DNA from: Lachnospiraceae bacterium
GTDB taxonomy: Bacteria; Bacillota; Clostridia; Lachnospirales; Lachnospiraceae
Reading direction: 5' to 3'
NCBI GenBank assembly: GCA_910575775.1
Contig: CAJTEY010000034.1
Coordinates: 1 to 44,758 of the forward strand
Length of the DNA stretch: 44,758 nucleotides
Part shown: piece after piece, positions 7,331 through 15,686 of the stretch
How positions within the stretch are numbered: position 1 is the first letter of the stretch
How the letters are laid out: each line of letters opens with the position of its first letter
The notes under the pieces: generated by a model
The model's input: only the letters and a program-made list of their open reading frames with translations
Database searches by the model: none
Told to the model about the DNA's origin: nothing
Position numbers and translations under genes: made by a program

Positions 7331-7843
7331 CTATGAGATTTCAGAAAGCTTCTTTCTCATTTTTTCAAGTATATCATCAACGGTCTTTCTCGTAGTATCA
7401 CTTAACTTTATATAAGCCTTATGCTCATCGTACCAATCAAAGATTTCAAACAACTTTCCTTTTGACCAGCTAAATGCCCACCAGTCGCAGATCATTTCGA
7501 GAATATAATTGTAAGGCATATCCAGGGCAATCTCGCCTTCTTTCGGATCATCGTTGATGAGAATCCAATGCTGCCAGTGATGCGGATTACGGTGCAAGTG
7601 TAAAAGCCAAGCCCGTCTGTAATTCTCCATCACCCGATACGATCTGTTTCCTCCATAGAAATATGCGTCATAAGCTTCATACTCGTCCGGCTCGTTCTTA
7701 GAAGCATCATGAGCAAACTCTGTCTGCCACCCGGCACCGTTTTCATTTACTAAAAGCTCCGAGAGATTCTCACGAATCCACTCGAAGCCTTTGTATACAT
7801 TAGCACGATGCTGTTGTAAATATAAATCATATTGTGCGCTCAT
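7331..7843 (-). CDS. DUF5662 family protein
   Basis: The 170-residue protein matches DUF5662: FAHDASKNEPDEYEAYDAYFYG followed by HRNPHHWQHWILINDD. The clustered His and Asp residues suggest an HD-like metal site, which is inference. The family is common in Firmicutes phages. No biochemical role is established to my knowledge. Confidence 0.75.
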   Translation of the reverse strand: MSAQYDLYLQQHRANVYKGFEWIRENLSELLVNENGAGWQTEFAHDASKNEPDEYEAYDAYFYGGNRSYRVMENYRRAWLLHLHRNPHHWQHWILINDDPKEGEIALDMPYNYILEMICDWWAFSWSKGKLFEIFDWYDEHKAYIKLSDTTRKTVDDILEKMRKKLSEIS

Positions 7844-7852
7844 TGAATTTAA

Positions 7853-8059
7853 TTAAACCTCCTTTATCTCGCAACTACATGGAGTTATAAAATTTATGAG
7901 AACATTGTCGGAAATCTTTCCAAAATATAAATCTGACTTCTCATCAATCTCTAATATCTTGCCAATTACCACACCGTCAGCGGATATTGGTTTTCCGACA
8001 ACTTCTTTCGGGTCAATCAACCCTTGAGTTATCGATGATAATTTTCCACTAATTCTCAA
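7853..8059 (-). CDS. Hypothetical protein (68 aa), TTG start
   Basis: The TTG start overlaps the TGA of the upstream gene. GKPISADGVVIGKILEIDEK looks like a short beta-barrel repeat (PRC-barrel-like), but that is only a resemblance. The C-terminus has a CSC pair. Confidence 0.5.
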   Translation of the reverse strand: MRISGKLSSITQGLIDPKEVVGKPISADGVVIGKILEIDEKSDLYFGKISDNVLINFITPCSCEIKEV

Positions 8060-8316
8060 CCTGATTCTCCTTTCACACGGCGAAGTTCGTCACTTGTCAT
8101 TTCTTTTTCCAATCGCTTAATCGCGCGGTCAAGTGATGATATAAGTCCGCTCCTATAAGAACGTGAGCCATAACAAATACACGTTCTGTCATATCGGAGA
8201 TTAAACCAATCTTTCTCTCGAACCGTAAGCGGTTGTTCAGCTTGTATTTTAATAGCACGTCTTAAATCTTTTATCTGCATATCTAACTGCTTGTTGTCAA
8301 AAGTTCGCCAGTTCAT
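8056..8316 (-). CDS. Hypothetical helical protein (86 aa)
   Basis: I chose the start MNWRTFDNKQ because GGAGAAAATTCG precedes it. The upstream in-frame ATG lies inside the preceding gene. The sequence is highly charged and helical (AIKRLEKEMTSDELRRVKGE). Four-base overlaps on both sides indicate translational coupling. Confidence 0.55.
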   Translation of the reverse strand: MNWRTFDNKQLDMQIKDLRRAIKIQAEQPLTVREKDWFNLRYDRTCICYGSRSYRSGLISSLDRAIKRLEKEMTSDELRRVKGESG

Positions 8317-8540
8317 CGAATTTTCTCCGTACTGTAAATATTTTTCCATTCGTTAGAATCATGATAAGGATGATCATATTCATTTCCTTCTTGGGTAAAA
8401 ACAATTTCGTTTTCTGCTTCGTTATAATACACACCATCCATTTCCGTAGCATCACATTCCCATCCGCTATCGCTTGTCAAATGAACATTTGATGGAATGT
8501 TATTTTCTTTGATGATTTTTTGCAGAATATCAAAAGTCAT
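8313..8540 (-). CDS. Small acidic phage-type protein (75 aa)
   Basis: Opens MTFDILQKIIKENNIPSNV and continues with SDSGWECDATEMDGVYYNE, a pattern seen in short phage proteins. It has a GGAGATGAAC site and overlaps both neighbours. Function unknown. Confidence 0.55.
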   Translation of the reverse strand: MTFDILQKIIKENNIPSNVHLTSDSGWECDATEMDGVYYNEAENEIVFTQEGNEYDHPYHDSNEWKNIYSTEKIR

Positions 8541-9331
8541 TTCAGTTCATCTCCTTCCGCATTACAAGTAATGATCTCGCTGTACGGGAGCTGCTCGATC
8601 CACTGACAGAACTCTCTCCACTCGTCCAACTTGTGATTTTTACGGTAAATATAAACGCCAGACAGGACTTCATAGTTCAGCATCACCGTCCGTTTCTGGT
8701 TATAGGAAGAGGGGAGAAGCTGAATCATCTGCCACCAAATATCTTTTGCTGAAAAACCTGTCTCTTCTTCGGTTTTTAACGCTGCTAAATATCTCTCTCT
8801 ACATATATTTAACATATCCACAGTAAGTTCGAGAACCCCATAAGGAGAAAATCTACACTCTCCACAGCCCAATTCAATATACGGTGTAAGTCTTTCGTCT
8901 TTATTATGATTTGTGAAATTCAACAGATGCTCGTAAGAAAAATCCTCCAATGTAAACTCTTTAGCATGAATCTTATGCATAGTGGAGCAGGAATTGGCGA
9001 CGGTGCCTACTTTATATGTATCGAACTCCTTCCACCAATAGAGCGGAGCTGTGATATCCACATAAACCACAATCATCCTGCGGAATTTTCCATGAACTGA
9101 ACCGGCTTTTGCCAGCTTCATCATCAGTTCGTGATCTGCTTTGCCGAGTTGCCACGAATGGTCATATGAATGCGTACAGGGTACCTCCACTGCACAGTTC
9201 TCACATCCGATTCCATCATTGCCACCCTTACAGATACCGCTGTCGCTCTTATCCCAACTGTTCATCGGGTTACGCATTCCACGGATGACATGATCCCATC
9301 CCATAATCTCAAAGTTTTCAATTTTAATCAT
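8537..9331 (-). CDS. ThyX-like protein (divergent flavin-dependent thymidylate synthase family)
   Basis: Two regions resemble ThyX: WKEFDTYKVGTVANSCSTMH, comparable to the RHR...S..E.S.RY substrate/FAD motif, and LLPSSYNQKRTVMLNYEVL, comparable to the C-terminal LP...YT....N.R.L segment. The N-terminus has a CxxCAVEVPC cluster. The canonical RHR arginines are not obvious, so activity is uncertain. Many phage homologues are left unnamed. Start MIKIENF is chosen for its GGGAGG spacing. With nrdD/nrdG it would fit thymidine nucleotide supply. Confidence 0.5.
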   Translation of the reverse strand: MIKIENFEIMGWDHVIRGMRNPMNSWDKSDSGICKGGNDGIGCENCAVEVPCTHSYDHSWQLGKADHELMMKLAKAGSVHGKFRRMIVVYVDITAPLYWWKEFDTYKVGTVANSCSTMHKIHAKEFTLEDFSYEHLLNFTNHNKDERLTPYIELGCGECRFSPYGVLELTVDMLNICRERYLAALKTEEETGFSAKDIWWQMIQLLPSSYNQKRTVMLNYEVLSGVYIYRKNHKLDEWREFCQWIEQLPYSEIITCNAEGDELK

Positions 9332-9791
9332 TGTTTTCATTCCTCCCTAAAACTTCCATTTTAAATTTCAGTTCTCTACCGTCCATGTCACTAACCTTAA
9401 ACCTGTCTAACATATCATTTAATGATTTAATAGAATCCTCATCAATTATTATAGATTTAGTATTATGGCGGTCAAACATGTTAAGTTGTCTACGGAGAGC
9501 ACACATCAATGTTATCCCGTATTCATCAAAGTAGTGTGGATTTTTATTTGCATGATGAGGATACATAAACAGTTGATCGTATGTAATCGGCTTTGAAATG
9601 GCATAACCGAGCTCGCAAGCCGTTTGAAATACATAGTCAACCATATTATGTGTAGGACAAACAATAACTCCATTTGTTTTGCTGGCTTCTTTGATAAGCC
9701 GTATTGTCTTTCCAGACTGTCTACCGCCAACTATAAAATGAGGTCTGTTATCAATCGGCTCCTGCTGAAACTGACATCTCCAATTATTCAT
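9324..9791 (-). CDS. P-loop ATPase, small
   Basis: GGRQSGKTIRLIKEA is a clear Walker A, and KSIIIDEDSI is a Walker B-like strand about 100 residues later. At about 155 residues it is shorter than helicases or terminases, so it is probably a stand-alone nucleotide-binding accessory protein. Start MNNWRC follows AAAGGGG. A longer frame overlaps the neighbouring gene and is unlikely. Confidence 0.6.
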   Translation of the reverse strand: MNNWRCQFQQEPIDNRPHFIVGGRQSGKTIRLIKEASKTNGVIVCPTHNMVDYVFQTACELGYAISKPITYDQLFMYPHHANKNPHYFDEYGITLMCALRRQLNMFDRHNTKSIIIDEDSIKSLNDMLDRFKVSDMDGRELKFKMEVLGRNENND

Positions 9792-9981
9792 CTTCTTTAC
9801 CCCTTTCCTCACACGTTTCGCAATGACAATCAGTTGAGGGAGTCCCTTTGGAATATAATCCACAGTAGAATCCCTCATCCGTATCATGTATCCATATTTT
9901 TCGTTCTGCACATTTGTATTCACCCCAAGACTCACAAAATATAGCCTTTTCACAGGTGGTGCAGTTTTTCGTATCAGGCAT
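9784..9981 (-). CDS. Cysteine-rich zinc-binding small protein (65 aa)
   Basis: MPDTKNCTTCEKAIFCESWG has CTTC plus further cysteines at KCAER, YCGLY and CHCETC, enough for two zinc sites. It has an AAAGGAG site, and its end overlaps the ATPase start. Not recognised. Confidence 0.6.
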   Translation of the reverse strand: MPDTKNCTTCEKAIFCESWGEYKCAERKIWIHDTDEGFYCGLYSKGTPSTDCHCETCEERGKEDE

Positions 9982-9992
9982 TTTCTCTCCTT

Positions 9993-10766
9993 TCACTCCA
10001 ACCAGCGGTTATCCAGATAATAGAAACCATAAACACAGAATCCAATAAAGATAATCCATAGCACCCAAAATATAATTGTTCCACCGCGAGATTCAAGCAA
10101 CTCCACAGTTTCATCAATCGTTTTGTTTTCATAAAATGGTGTATTGTCTGAAATGGTGTTACCTTTCAATTCTGTGAATATTGTTCCGGTGTATTGAGTT
10201 GCAACACCGTAATATTTATATCTCACATGGCTTGATTCTTTTATGGTATCAATGTATTCGGTTCCTGGAATATCTATCTTTTCTGATTCAAAAACACAGT
10301 CGAGAAATGAGACTTCCTCACATATCTGCTCCTCACTACTGACTCTATCCCAAGTCCAATAGGTCTCAGTTGTATAATACGTTTGAGATTTCCCATTAAC
10401 TGTCTTGGTATGGGCTACTCGTCTCGTATGCTTTGTATATCGTTCCTTTACTTTTTCCACATACATATACTCGCCGCCTATTTCCGGATAGGTAACGGTG
10501 TCTACGGCTTTTAAATCACCGTAGACAAACGCATTACCGACATTGGTTCGCATACCATAGGTAAAAATATCAGAACTTTGAATCTTCACAGCCTTGTTAT
10601 AGATTTCATTTTTATCCATTTGGTGCTCTGAAATCTTTCCAGAAATCAAAACACCAATCAGAAGCATTATGGCTATAATAGATACACTTGCGAGGATTTC
10701 ACGCTTCGTTATCTCAAAATCGCCGAAGTCGAATCCTCTTTTTCTATGCCAGTGATAATAACCCAT
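9993..10766 (-). CDS. Membrane protein with large exposed domain, LemA partner
   Basis: A basic N-terminus and a span (REILASVSIIAIMLLIGVLIS) are followed by about 170 polar residues rich in Tyr and Thr. A second span (GGTIIFWVLWIIFIGFCVYGFYYL) lies near the C-terminus. The loop between is probably extracytoplasmic. It is preceded by the LemA gene with three bases between, so the two are probably co-translated. Family not recognised. Confidence 0.55.
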   Translation of the reverse strand: MGYYHWHRKRGFDFGDFEITKREILASVSIIAIMLLIGVLISGKISEHQMDKNEIYNKAVKIQSSDIFTYGMRTNVGNAFVYGDLKAVDTVTYPEIGGEYMYVEKVKERYTKHTRRVAHTKTVNGKSQTYYTTETYWTWDRVSSEEQICEEVSFLDCVFESEKIDIPGTEYIDTIKESSHVRYKYYGVATQYTGTIFTELKGNTISDNTPFYENKTIDETVELLESRGGTIIFWVLWIIFIGFCVYGFYYLDNRWLE

Positions 10767-10769
10767 ATA

Positions 10770-11327
10770 TCAATCCTCCCCAAATAAATTTTGCGGAGCA
10801 TCAACCGGGGCTTCATAATCCAAATACTGATAGTTCTGCCTTTCATACCCAAGCATATTCAAGAATATGCGTGTCGGAAATTTTTTCACATACCGATTAT
10901 ATACTTTCACTTGTTTGTTATAGTTGCTCCGGTACTCAGCAATAAGGTTTTCAGTCATAGCCAGTTCATTCATAAGTTCTCTATAGTTCTCATCGGCTTT
11001 TAATTCCGGATACGCCTCAGAAACAGCAGCAATAGCAGTAGTGGCATTTTCGATGTTTCCGGCAGAGCCACGTCCCTCAACAATAGCAGTCAATGTTTCA
11101 GCCTCATGCTTGTCGTATTGCTTAACACCGTCTGCTAGATTATAAATCAGATCGACTCGCCGCTTTTCCTGAACCTTGATGTCTGATTCAGCAGTATTCA
11201 CCTGCTCTTCCAGAGCAAAAGCCTGGTTCTGAGAGCTTTGTACACCAAATATGCACAATAAAATAACAGCCACAACTCCGGCTGCCACGATCAACGCTAC
11301 TTTCCAGTTTTCTTTAATTGTTTTCAT
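10770..11327 (-). CDS. LemA family protein
   Basis: An N-terminal signal anchor (KVALIVAAGVVAVILLCIFGV) is followed by the helical-bundle pattern of LemA proteins: QVNTAESDI, RRVDLIYNLADGVKQYDKHE, YRSNYNKQVKVYNRYVKKFP and a C-terminal FGED. LemA proteins are widespread membrane-anchored proteins of unclear role. Finding one on a mobile element beside a dedicated membrane partner is unusual. Confidence 0.8.
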   Translation of the reverse strand: MKTIKENWKVALIVAAGVVAVILLCIFGVQSSQNQAFALEEQVNTAESDIKVQEKRRVDLIYNLADGVKQYDKHEAETLTAIVEGRGSAGNIENATTAIAAVSEAYPELKADENYRELMNELAMTENLIAEYRSNYNKQVKVYNRYVKKFPTRIFLNMLGYERQNYQYLDYEAPVDAPQNLFGED

Positions 11328-12358
11328 GATTTTTTCTCCTTTTCCTTTTTATCGTGAATCTCCGAATGTAAACGCTTAAAATGCATTGCCCGACGGCTCT
11401 TAAATTCCTCAAGACTAATTTCTTCCCACCCATCAGGAACATCTTTGAAATATCTGTTAATTTCAACCGTTTTACCGTCCGGTTCAATAACATTCAAAAT
11501 GCCGACAGTATCAAAATCACCGTTTTTACGATCTGTCAAATACTCCTCACACATAGCCTTGTAAGGCTTGTCACTTGGAATATAAGGCATAGTGATCGGA
11601 TAAAGTTCTTCAAGAACTCGGTCTACTAACCCAGAATGCCAGGTTGTATTGGTTACTGTATCGACCAATAAAAAACGATCTATATCACGGTACTTAATCG
11701 AGCCATCAGCATAGACATACTTAAACAGGCTGCTCATACGCTTACACTGATAATTTGCTTCTTCGCCCAAGTGTCCGCTTGTATCAGCAATATGATCCCA
11801 TGATTCTTCCGTATCCTCAATAGGACAAATAGGCTTTCCGTCAATCAGTCGGTTAAGAATCTGCTTTGTAAGACCGATACTGAAACCAGTATGACCGTCT
11901 TTGCAGAGACTTTCAAATGCTTTCAAAGCACTTTCATAACAGGCGCATCCATAGTCCCACTCACCTTCCGGAGCTTCCGCTCTCTCATGTTTGCAAGCTG
12001 CTTCCACTTCACGTCTCGCCCAAGAAAGCATACCAGATTCACATTCGTCAGGAAGTCGCCCATTCCTGTCATCTATGTACTCGTTAGCGAATATCTTTCT
12101 GGTATCTCCACCGAACTCGGCAATGATTTCCGGCAAATTTTCGTTTACCGCATCAAATATCAACCCCTGGTTACGGCACCATTTAACTGCTGCATCAAGA
12201 AGCTCATCAACCCTACAAGTCCACAGAATAATTTTAGCTCCTTTTTTCTGCTTCTCCTTCAAATATAAGATAGTGTTGCGCCTCGGTTCACCGATCTCCG
12301 GATACTTATTTTCGCAAATAGTACCGTCAAAATCCGTCGCAATAACATAAGAACTCAT
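11324..12358 (-). CDS. HAD-like phosphatase domain fused to unknown C-terminal domain
   Basis: Residues 1-110 form a HAD-type domain: DFDGTI (catalytic aspartates), IILWTCRVDE and YIDDRNG. Residues 120-344 are of a different type, with Cys-rich HERAEAPEGEWDYGCACY and ending in a very basic tail. HAD domains of this small class hydrolyse phosphates. The fused domain is seen in phage proteins, but its role is unknown to me. It overlaps the LemA start by 4 bases. Confidence 0.6.
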   Translation of the reverse strand: MSSYVIATDFDGTICENKYPEIGEPRRNTILYLKEKQKKGAKIILWTCRVDELLDAAVKWCRNQGLIFDAVNENLPEIIAEFGGDTRKIFANEYIDDRNGRLPDECESGMLSWARREVEAACKHERAEAPEGEWDYGCACYESALKAFESLCKDGHTGFSIGLTKQILNRLIDGKPICPIEDTEESWDHIADTSGHLGEEANYQCKRMSSLFKYVYADGSIKYRDIDRFLLVDTVTNTTWHSGLVDRVLEELYPITMPYIPSDKPYKAMCEEYLTDRKNGDFDTVGILNVIEPDGKTVEINRYFKDVPDGWEEISLEEFKSRRAMHFKRLHSEIHDKKEKEKKS

Positions 12359-12386
12359 ACTTTTTCTCCTTTCTCTTCTAAAAATA

Positions 12387-12644
12387 TCAAACCAGCGGTA
12401 ACGGATGATTGTTCGCCATCTCCGCTATTTTCTTTGCCAGTTCTACGGATGCTTCATTTCTTGCGTCCGTATCATTCTCAGCCATCTTACAAATTGTCGC
12501 GATAAAGAGTCTCATCGTTGATTGCTGCAAAGTCCTATGCGCACTACAAATTGTACTGGCAAAGGACTCCTCATCAAACGCCAGATTATTTACGTAGTCC
12601 AAAATATCATTGGCAAGCTGCTTACCTTTTTCATCTGGTTTCAT
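12387..12644 (-). CDS. Hypothetical helical protein (85 aa)
   Basis: Helical and soluble (GKQLANDILDYVNNL; RLFIATICKMAEND), with a GAAAGGAG site. No recognised motif. Confidence 0.5.
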   Translation of the reverse strand: MKPDEKGKQLANDILDYVNNLAFDEESFASTICSAHRTLQQSTMRLFIATICKMAENDTDARNEASVELAKKIAEMANNHPLPLV

Positions 12645-12674
12645 AACATTCTCCTTTCAAATATAAAAAGTGCT

Positions 12675-12983
12675 CTAATAGTTTCGACGCTGATACGGTA
12701 AATTCTTCTGAACTTTCTTATCTACTCGGTAAGTAGATATACTCTGATTGCGAAGATAATCCCTCTTGTGATACTTGATAGTCGGTATTCCATTTGGCTT
12801 TTGGGGTTTCTTTGCTTCTTTTTGCATATATTCGAGAAAATCTTCAAACCTGCACGTTGTTTCTTCAATAACATTGTCAAACGCTTCGGAAAAAGCTTGA
12901 GCTACTTCTTGCAGTGAAATTCCGAATGCTTTCCATGCTATAAATAAGCGTTTACAAGCTTTGTTGATCTCGCTCATATCCAT
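12675..12983 (-). CDS. Hypothetical protein with basic tail (102 aa)
   Basis: The N-terminal half is helical (LFIAWKAFGISLQEVAQAFSEA). The last 40 residues are Lys/Arg/Tyr-rich and proline-containing (KKPQKPNGIPTIKYHKRDYL), suggesting nucleic-acid binding. A GGGAGGAG site precedes the start. A TTATATTTG copy of the dispersed motif follows the gene. Confidence 0.5.
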   Translation of the reverse strand: MDMSEINKACKRLFIAWKAFGISLQEVAQAFSEAFDNVIEETTCRFEDFLEYMQKEAKKPQKPNGIPTIKYHKRDYLRNQSISTYRVDKKVQKNLPYQRRNY

Positions 12984-12986
12984 ACT

Positions 12987-13349
12987 CTACTCCTCCCATT
13001 CTTTAACATCATACCCGTGCTTATTAAACCATTCGGCAACAAGATGACGATGACAAAACTTCGACGATCCTTCATAGCAAACTAAAACAATATCTCTTCC
13101 ACCGGACAAATGAATTAAGTCGCCAAGTATCATACGATGGTCTAATCGATTCAAAATACTACCGAATACTTTCCGATAAGCTTTTTCATTGGGTTCTTTT
13201 TTCCATGCTGATAATAATGAAGAAGACGGAGCAAGTCCATTATATTCCAACCCGTTATAACCACCGGGAGGTTTTCGGCATATCGAAATTGGAATAACAT
13301 CGTCCGGAATATTTTTCAAGTTTGCAAAATAACTTGTATAAATTTTCAC
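12987..13349 (-). CDS. DUF488 family protein
   Basis: The conserved DUF488 features are visible: KIYTSYFANLKNIP near the start, GLAPSSSLLSAWKK in the middle and the signature IVLVCYEGSSKFCHRHLVAEW near the C-terminus. The start is GTG behind TAGGAGG. The conserved Cys and His residues suggest a redox or hydrolytic activity, but the function is not established. Confidence 0.8.
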   Translation of the reverse strand: MKIYTSYFANLKNIPDDVIPISICRKPPGGYNGLEYNGLAPSSSLLSAWKKEPNEKAYRKVFGSILNRLDHRMILGDLIHLSGGRDIVLVCYEGSSKFCHRHLVAEWFNKHGYDVKEWEE

Positions 13350-13351
13350 TC

Positions 13352-13516
13352 CTATCGCCTCCTAAATTTATCAACGCTTTTAACAGCACCGGTTTTCTTA
13401 TTAATAACCCGGTAACAAAATTCTGTTTCCTCAACAAGCATCCAGTCATTCCAATTAAGACAATGTGCTGTCAAGCATTCCTTCTGTTGACGTGTCAATC
13501 TTTTCGGTTGTTTCAT
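13352..13516 (-). CDS. DUF6906-like small protein (54 aa)
   Basis: MKQPKRLTRQQKECLTAHCL, then NWNDWMLVEETEFCYRVINK and KTGAVKSV, matches the short phage family DUF6906. The start is chosen by the AAAGGAGAATC site. The longer frame lacks one. Its 5' end overlaps the preceding gene in another frame. Confidence 0.6.
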   Translation of the reverse strand: MKQPKRLTRQQKECLTAHCLNWNDWMLVEETEFCYRVINKKTGAVKSVDKFRRR

Positions 13517-13712
13517 GATTCTCCTTTCCGCAAGCTTTATATAAAGCAAACAATATTGATAAACGTTCCTGATAAGACATCCTTGAACTTCCACGAGCTA
13601 TCGGGTGTAGCAGTTTTGCGTCTGGATGCTCTTCTAAGAACTCGGCACATTTCTTCTCCCATCTAAACAGAGGGCGATCAAAGATTGCTTCACAAAACTT
13701 AGAAAACGTCAT
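13455..13712 (-). CDS. Hypothetical protein (85 aa)
   Basis: FSKFCEAIFDRPLFRWEKKC and ARGSSRMSYQERLSILFALY are visible. Its start abuts the previous stop (TAGATG) and its end overlaps the DUF6906-like start by 62 bases. Not recognised. Confidence 0.5.
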   Translation of the reverse strand: MTFSKFCEAIFDRPLFRWEKKCAEFLEEHPDAKLLHPIARGSSRMSYQERLSILFALYKACGKENHETTEKIDTSTEGMLDSTLS

Positions 13713-13895
13713 CTATGCACCTTCTTTCTTATCAGTCAACTTCTTATACAGTTTTCTTGCTTCATCGCCCTGAAAAGCATTGACGATATCGATTTCTTTT
13801 TCCTTTCCTCGACGTCCGACAATCAGCACAGGAATATCTCCATGTGCATAGTCGAAACTTACTAAAAAAGTGTCAGTTTTGTTTTTCGGTCCCAT
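13713..13895 (-). CDS. Small phage-type protein (60 aa)
   Basis: The TDTFLVSFDYAHGDIPVLIV pattern followed by KLYKKLTDKK is typical of a short alpha/beta phage protein. The gene has an AAAGGAG site. Function unknown. Confidence 0.55.
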   Translation of the reverse strand: MGPKNKTDTFLVSFDYAHGDIPVLIVGRRGKEKEIDIVNAFQGDEARKLYKKLTDKKEGA

Positions 13896-14133
13896 CTGTT
13901 TCTCCTTTCTCTGTACTCGTCGGAACGAGACTTAAATATGGACATGATACACATTGCTCTGATAGATAATCTGTAGTGCTGGTTCCACCGCTAAGACCAC
14001 AGCATTCTCCGAAAATGGCAACTCCACTTGATTCCATTTCCGAATAGCATCGGTCATAGTCCGTTTTACAAAGATCAATAATCCAGCATACAAATCCTAA
14101 AAATATAACAAGTACAAATAGTTTGATAATCAT
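13873..14133 (-). CDS. Small membrane protein with Cys-rich tail (86 aa)
   Basis: An N-terminal span (MIIKLFVLVIFLGFVCWIID) is followed by a tail with ECCGLSGG and CVSCPY. The exposed cysteines may bind metal or form disulphides. It has a TAGGAGG site and overlaps the next gene. Confidence 0.55.
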   Translation of the reverse strand: MIIKLFVLVIFLGFVCWIIDLCKTDYDRCYSEMESSGVAIFGECCGLSGGTSTTDYLSEQCVSCPYLSLVPTSTEKGETDGTEKQN

Positions 14134-14147
14134 AATCCCTCCTACAA

Positions 14148-14172
14148 GAAGAAAGAGTCCTTGTTAGGACTC
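14148..14172 (-). terminator. GAGTCC/GGACTC terminator containing a stop codon
   Basis: In gene direction GAGTCCTAACAAGGACTC is followed by TTTCTTC. The TAA stop of the gene to its right lies in the loop, so the last codons (EES) are read from the stem. Confidence 0.75.
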
Positions 14173-14379
14173 CTCTTCGTTGTTCTTTTTAGATTTTCGA
14201 TCTTTATAAATTGTATACACTCCTTCAACAATGAAACCACAGCATACTCCAGCGCTAAACAAAACCGTTCCGGCAATTATACCCTGCCTATACATATCGG
14301 CACCATAAGCTACCAAAGCTTCTCCATGTTCTGGAATAAGCCGCTCGATTTCTTTCTTTTGAATTTCTGTAATAATCAT
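14164..14379 (-). CDS. Small membrane protein ending in the terminator stem (71 aa)
   Basis: Starts MIITEIQKKEIERLIPEHGE behind AAAGGAGAG. A span (GIIAGTVLFSAGVCCGFIVE) follows, then a basic tail ending NNEEES. The final ES and the stop are encoded by the terminator hairpin. The promoter-like module lies just upstream of the ribosome-binding site. Confidence 0.6.
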   Translation of the reverse strand: MIITEIQKKEIERLIPEHGEALVAYGADMYRQGIIAGTVLFSAGVCCGFIVEGVYTIYKDRKSKKNNEEES

Positions 14380-14389
14380 AAATATCACT

Positions 14390-14421
14390 CTCCTTTCATT
14401 AAAGGAGTTGTAATTGTTGCG
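14390..14421 (-). promoter_or_regulatory. Recurrent promoter-like module
   Basis: In gene direction CGCAACAATTACAA then CTCCTTTAATGAAAGGAG. The last part is also a perfect 7-bp hairpin that would include the ribosome-binding site. It begins right after the helicase stop codon. Confidence 0.6.
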
Positions 14422-14423
14422 TT

Positions 14424-15659
14424 TTACCACTTCACATAGCTGCTCTCATTGAAGTCTTTCTTATCTCGTAAAGCTTTGCTGATAGCAAGATCAATTCCAG
14501 ACCTCGATTTCAAGTGATAGTAATATAAATCCTTATATGGTGTATTTAGCCTGTCAATCCGTCCGGCAGATTGCTTCATAATCTTATAAGAATAGTTTTG
14601 TGAGTAAAATATAATTGTGTCTGTTTTGATACAGTTCCACCCCTCAGCTCCGGCATTGTACTGAACCAGATATATCCATGACTTTCCCTCTGGAACGGGT
14701 TGATGGCAATGACCATTCCATTCTGCAATTTCATAATCGCTTTCATGAAACGGACAGAAGAGATTTTTAAGAAGCTCCAACTCATAATCGAAGTTGTAAA
14801 ATATAATTGCTCGTGGGTGCTTTTCGATAATCTCTAACAAAGCAACCTGACGTGATTCTGCTGTGTTGACTATTTTTCTCCAAATATAACAAAGCCCACC
14901 AGCGTTCTGAATCGGTTCATTCTTATACGGGTCCCAGCGAGTTCGTCCGATATCTTTATACATCTCAATGTCATATGAAACAATAACATCCTCATGATGA
15001 GACACCGTGGTTCGCTTGAAATCCATATTTACCAAAATATCATTCCTATGTCGTATCAATTTCCCAGTGTTTAAATACCGATCAATTTTCGGAAACTTAC
15101 TGAAGCGACTGTAGATGATATGCTCTCTGGTAAACTCTGTCCGATTCTTATAGAAACCATTGGCAATGAAAACAGGAATATAATCTTGCCAAGTGTCTCC
15201 TGGAGTAGCCGATAGCAAGATCCATTGATTGTATTTTGCTATTTTAAGGAATGATTTTACCCATGCTCCAGACCCAACAACTCTCTGTTCATCAAATATA
15301 AAGAAAGCATCCGTAGCATCTTCATACTTTTTTATGTTGTTCCATGAATCAACAATTACTGTATTGCCATACAAACTCACTTCCGGATTAGTGGAAAGAA
15401 GGAAGGGCGAAAGCTCACCCTCCCACTCTTTTGTATCCCGTTTCCGGGCAGTTGTGATTATGTACAAATCCATTGGCGGATCTCCCATAGGCATATAATT
15501 ATCACCCGCAACTCCGCCAAGAAGTTCTCCACCGTTCAGAAAAAAATAATACGCAAGAGCTGTTCTTGATTTACCGGAACCGACATCGCCACAAAGGATG
15601 CAACCGTTCCTCATTTGATTAACAGCTTTCATTTGATAATCGTATAATTCAAGCCCCAT
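14424..15659 (-). CDS. SF2 (SNF2/DEAD-type) helicase
   Basis: The 411-residue protein has superfamily 2 motifs: CGDVGSGKSRTALAY (Walker A), FFIFDEQRVVG (DExx), ILLSATPGDTW (motif III), EGWNCIKTDTIIFY (motif V) and QSAGRIDRLN (motif VI). It is compact, without extra domains. Helicases of this kind are standard in phage replication modules and may remodel forks or open the origin. It lies downstream of the methylase-like and SSB genes in the same direction. Confidence 0.88.
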   Translation of the reverse strand: MGLELYDYQMKAVNQMRNGCILCGDVGSGKSRTALAYYFFLNGGELLGGVAGDNYMPMGDPPMDLYIITTARKRDTKEWEGELSPFLLSTNPEVSLYGNTVIVDSWNNIKKYEDATDAFFIFDEQRVVGSGAWVKSFLKIAKYNQWILLSATPGDTWQDYIPVFIANGFYKNRTEFTREHIIYSRFSKFPKIDRYLNTGKLIRHRNDILVNMDFKRTTVSHHEDVIVSYDIEMYKDIGRTRWDPYKNEPIQNAGGLCYIWRKIVNTAESRQVALLEIIEKHPRAIIFYNFDYELELLKNLFCPFHESDYEIAEWNGHCHQPVPEGKSWIYLVQYNAGAEGWNCIKTDTIIFYSQNYSYKIMKQSAGRIDRLNTPYKDLYYYHLKSRSGIDLAISKALRDKKDFNESSYVKW

Positions 15660-15686
15660 AGCTCCTGTCGCCTCTCTTTCAAAATA

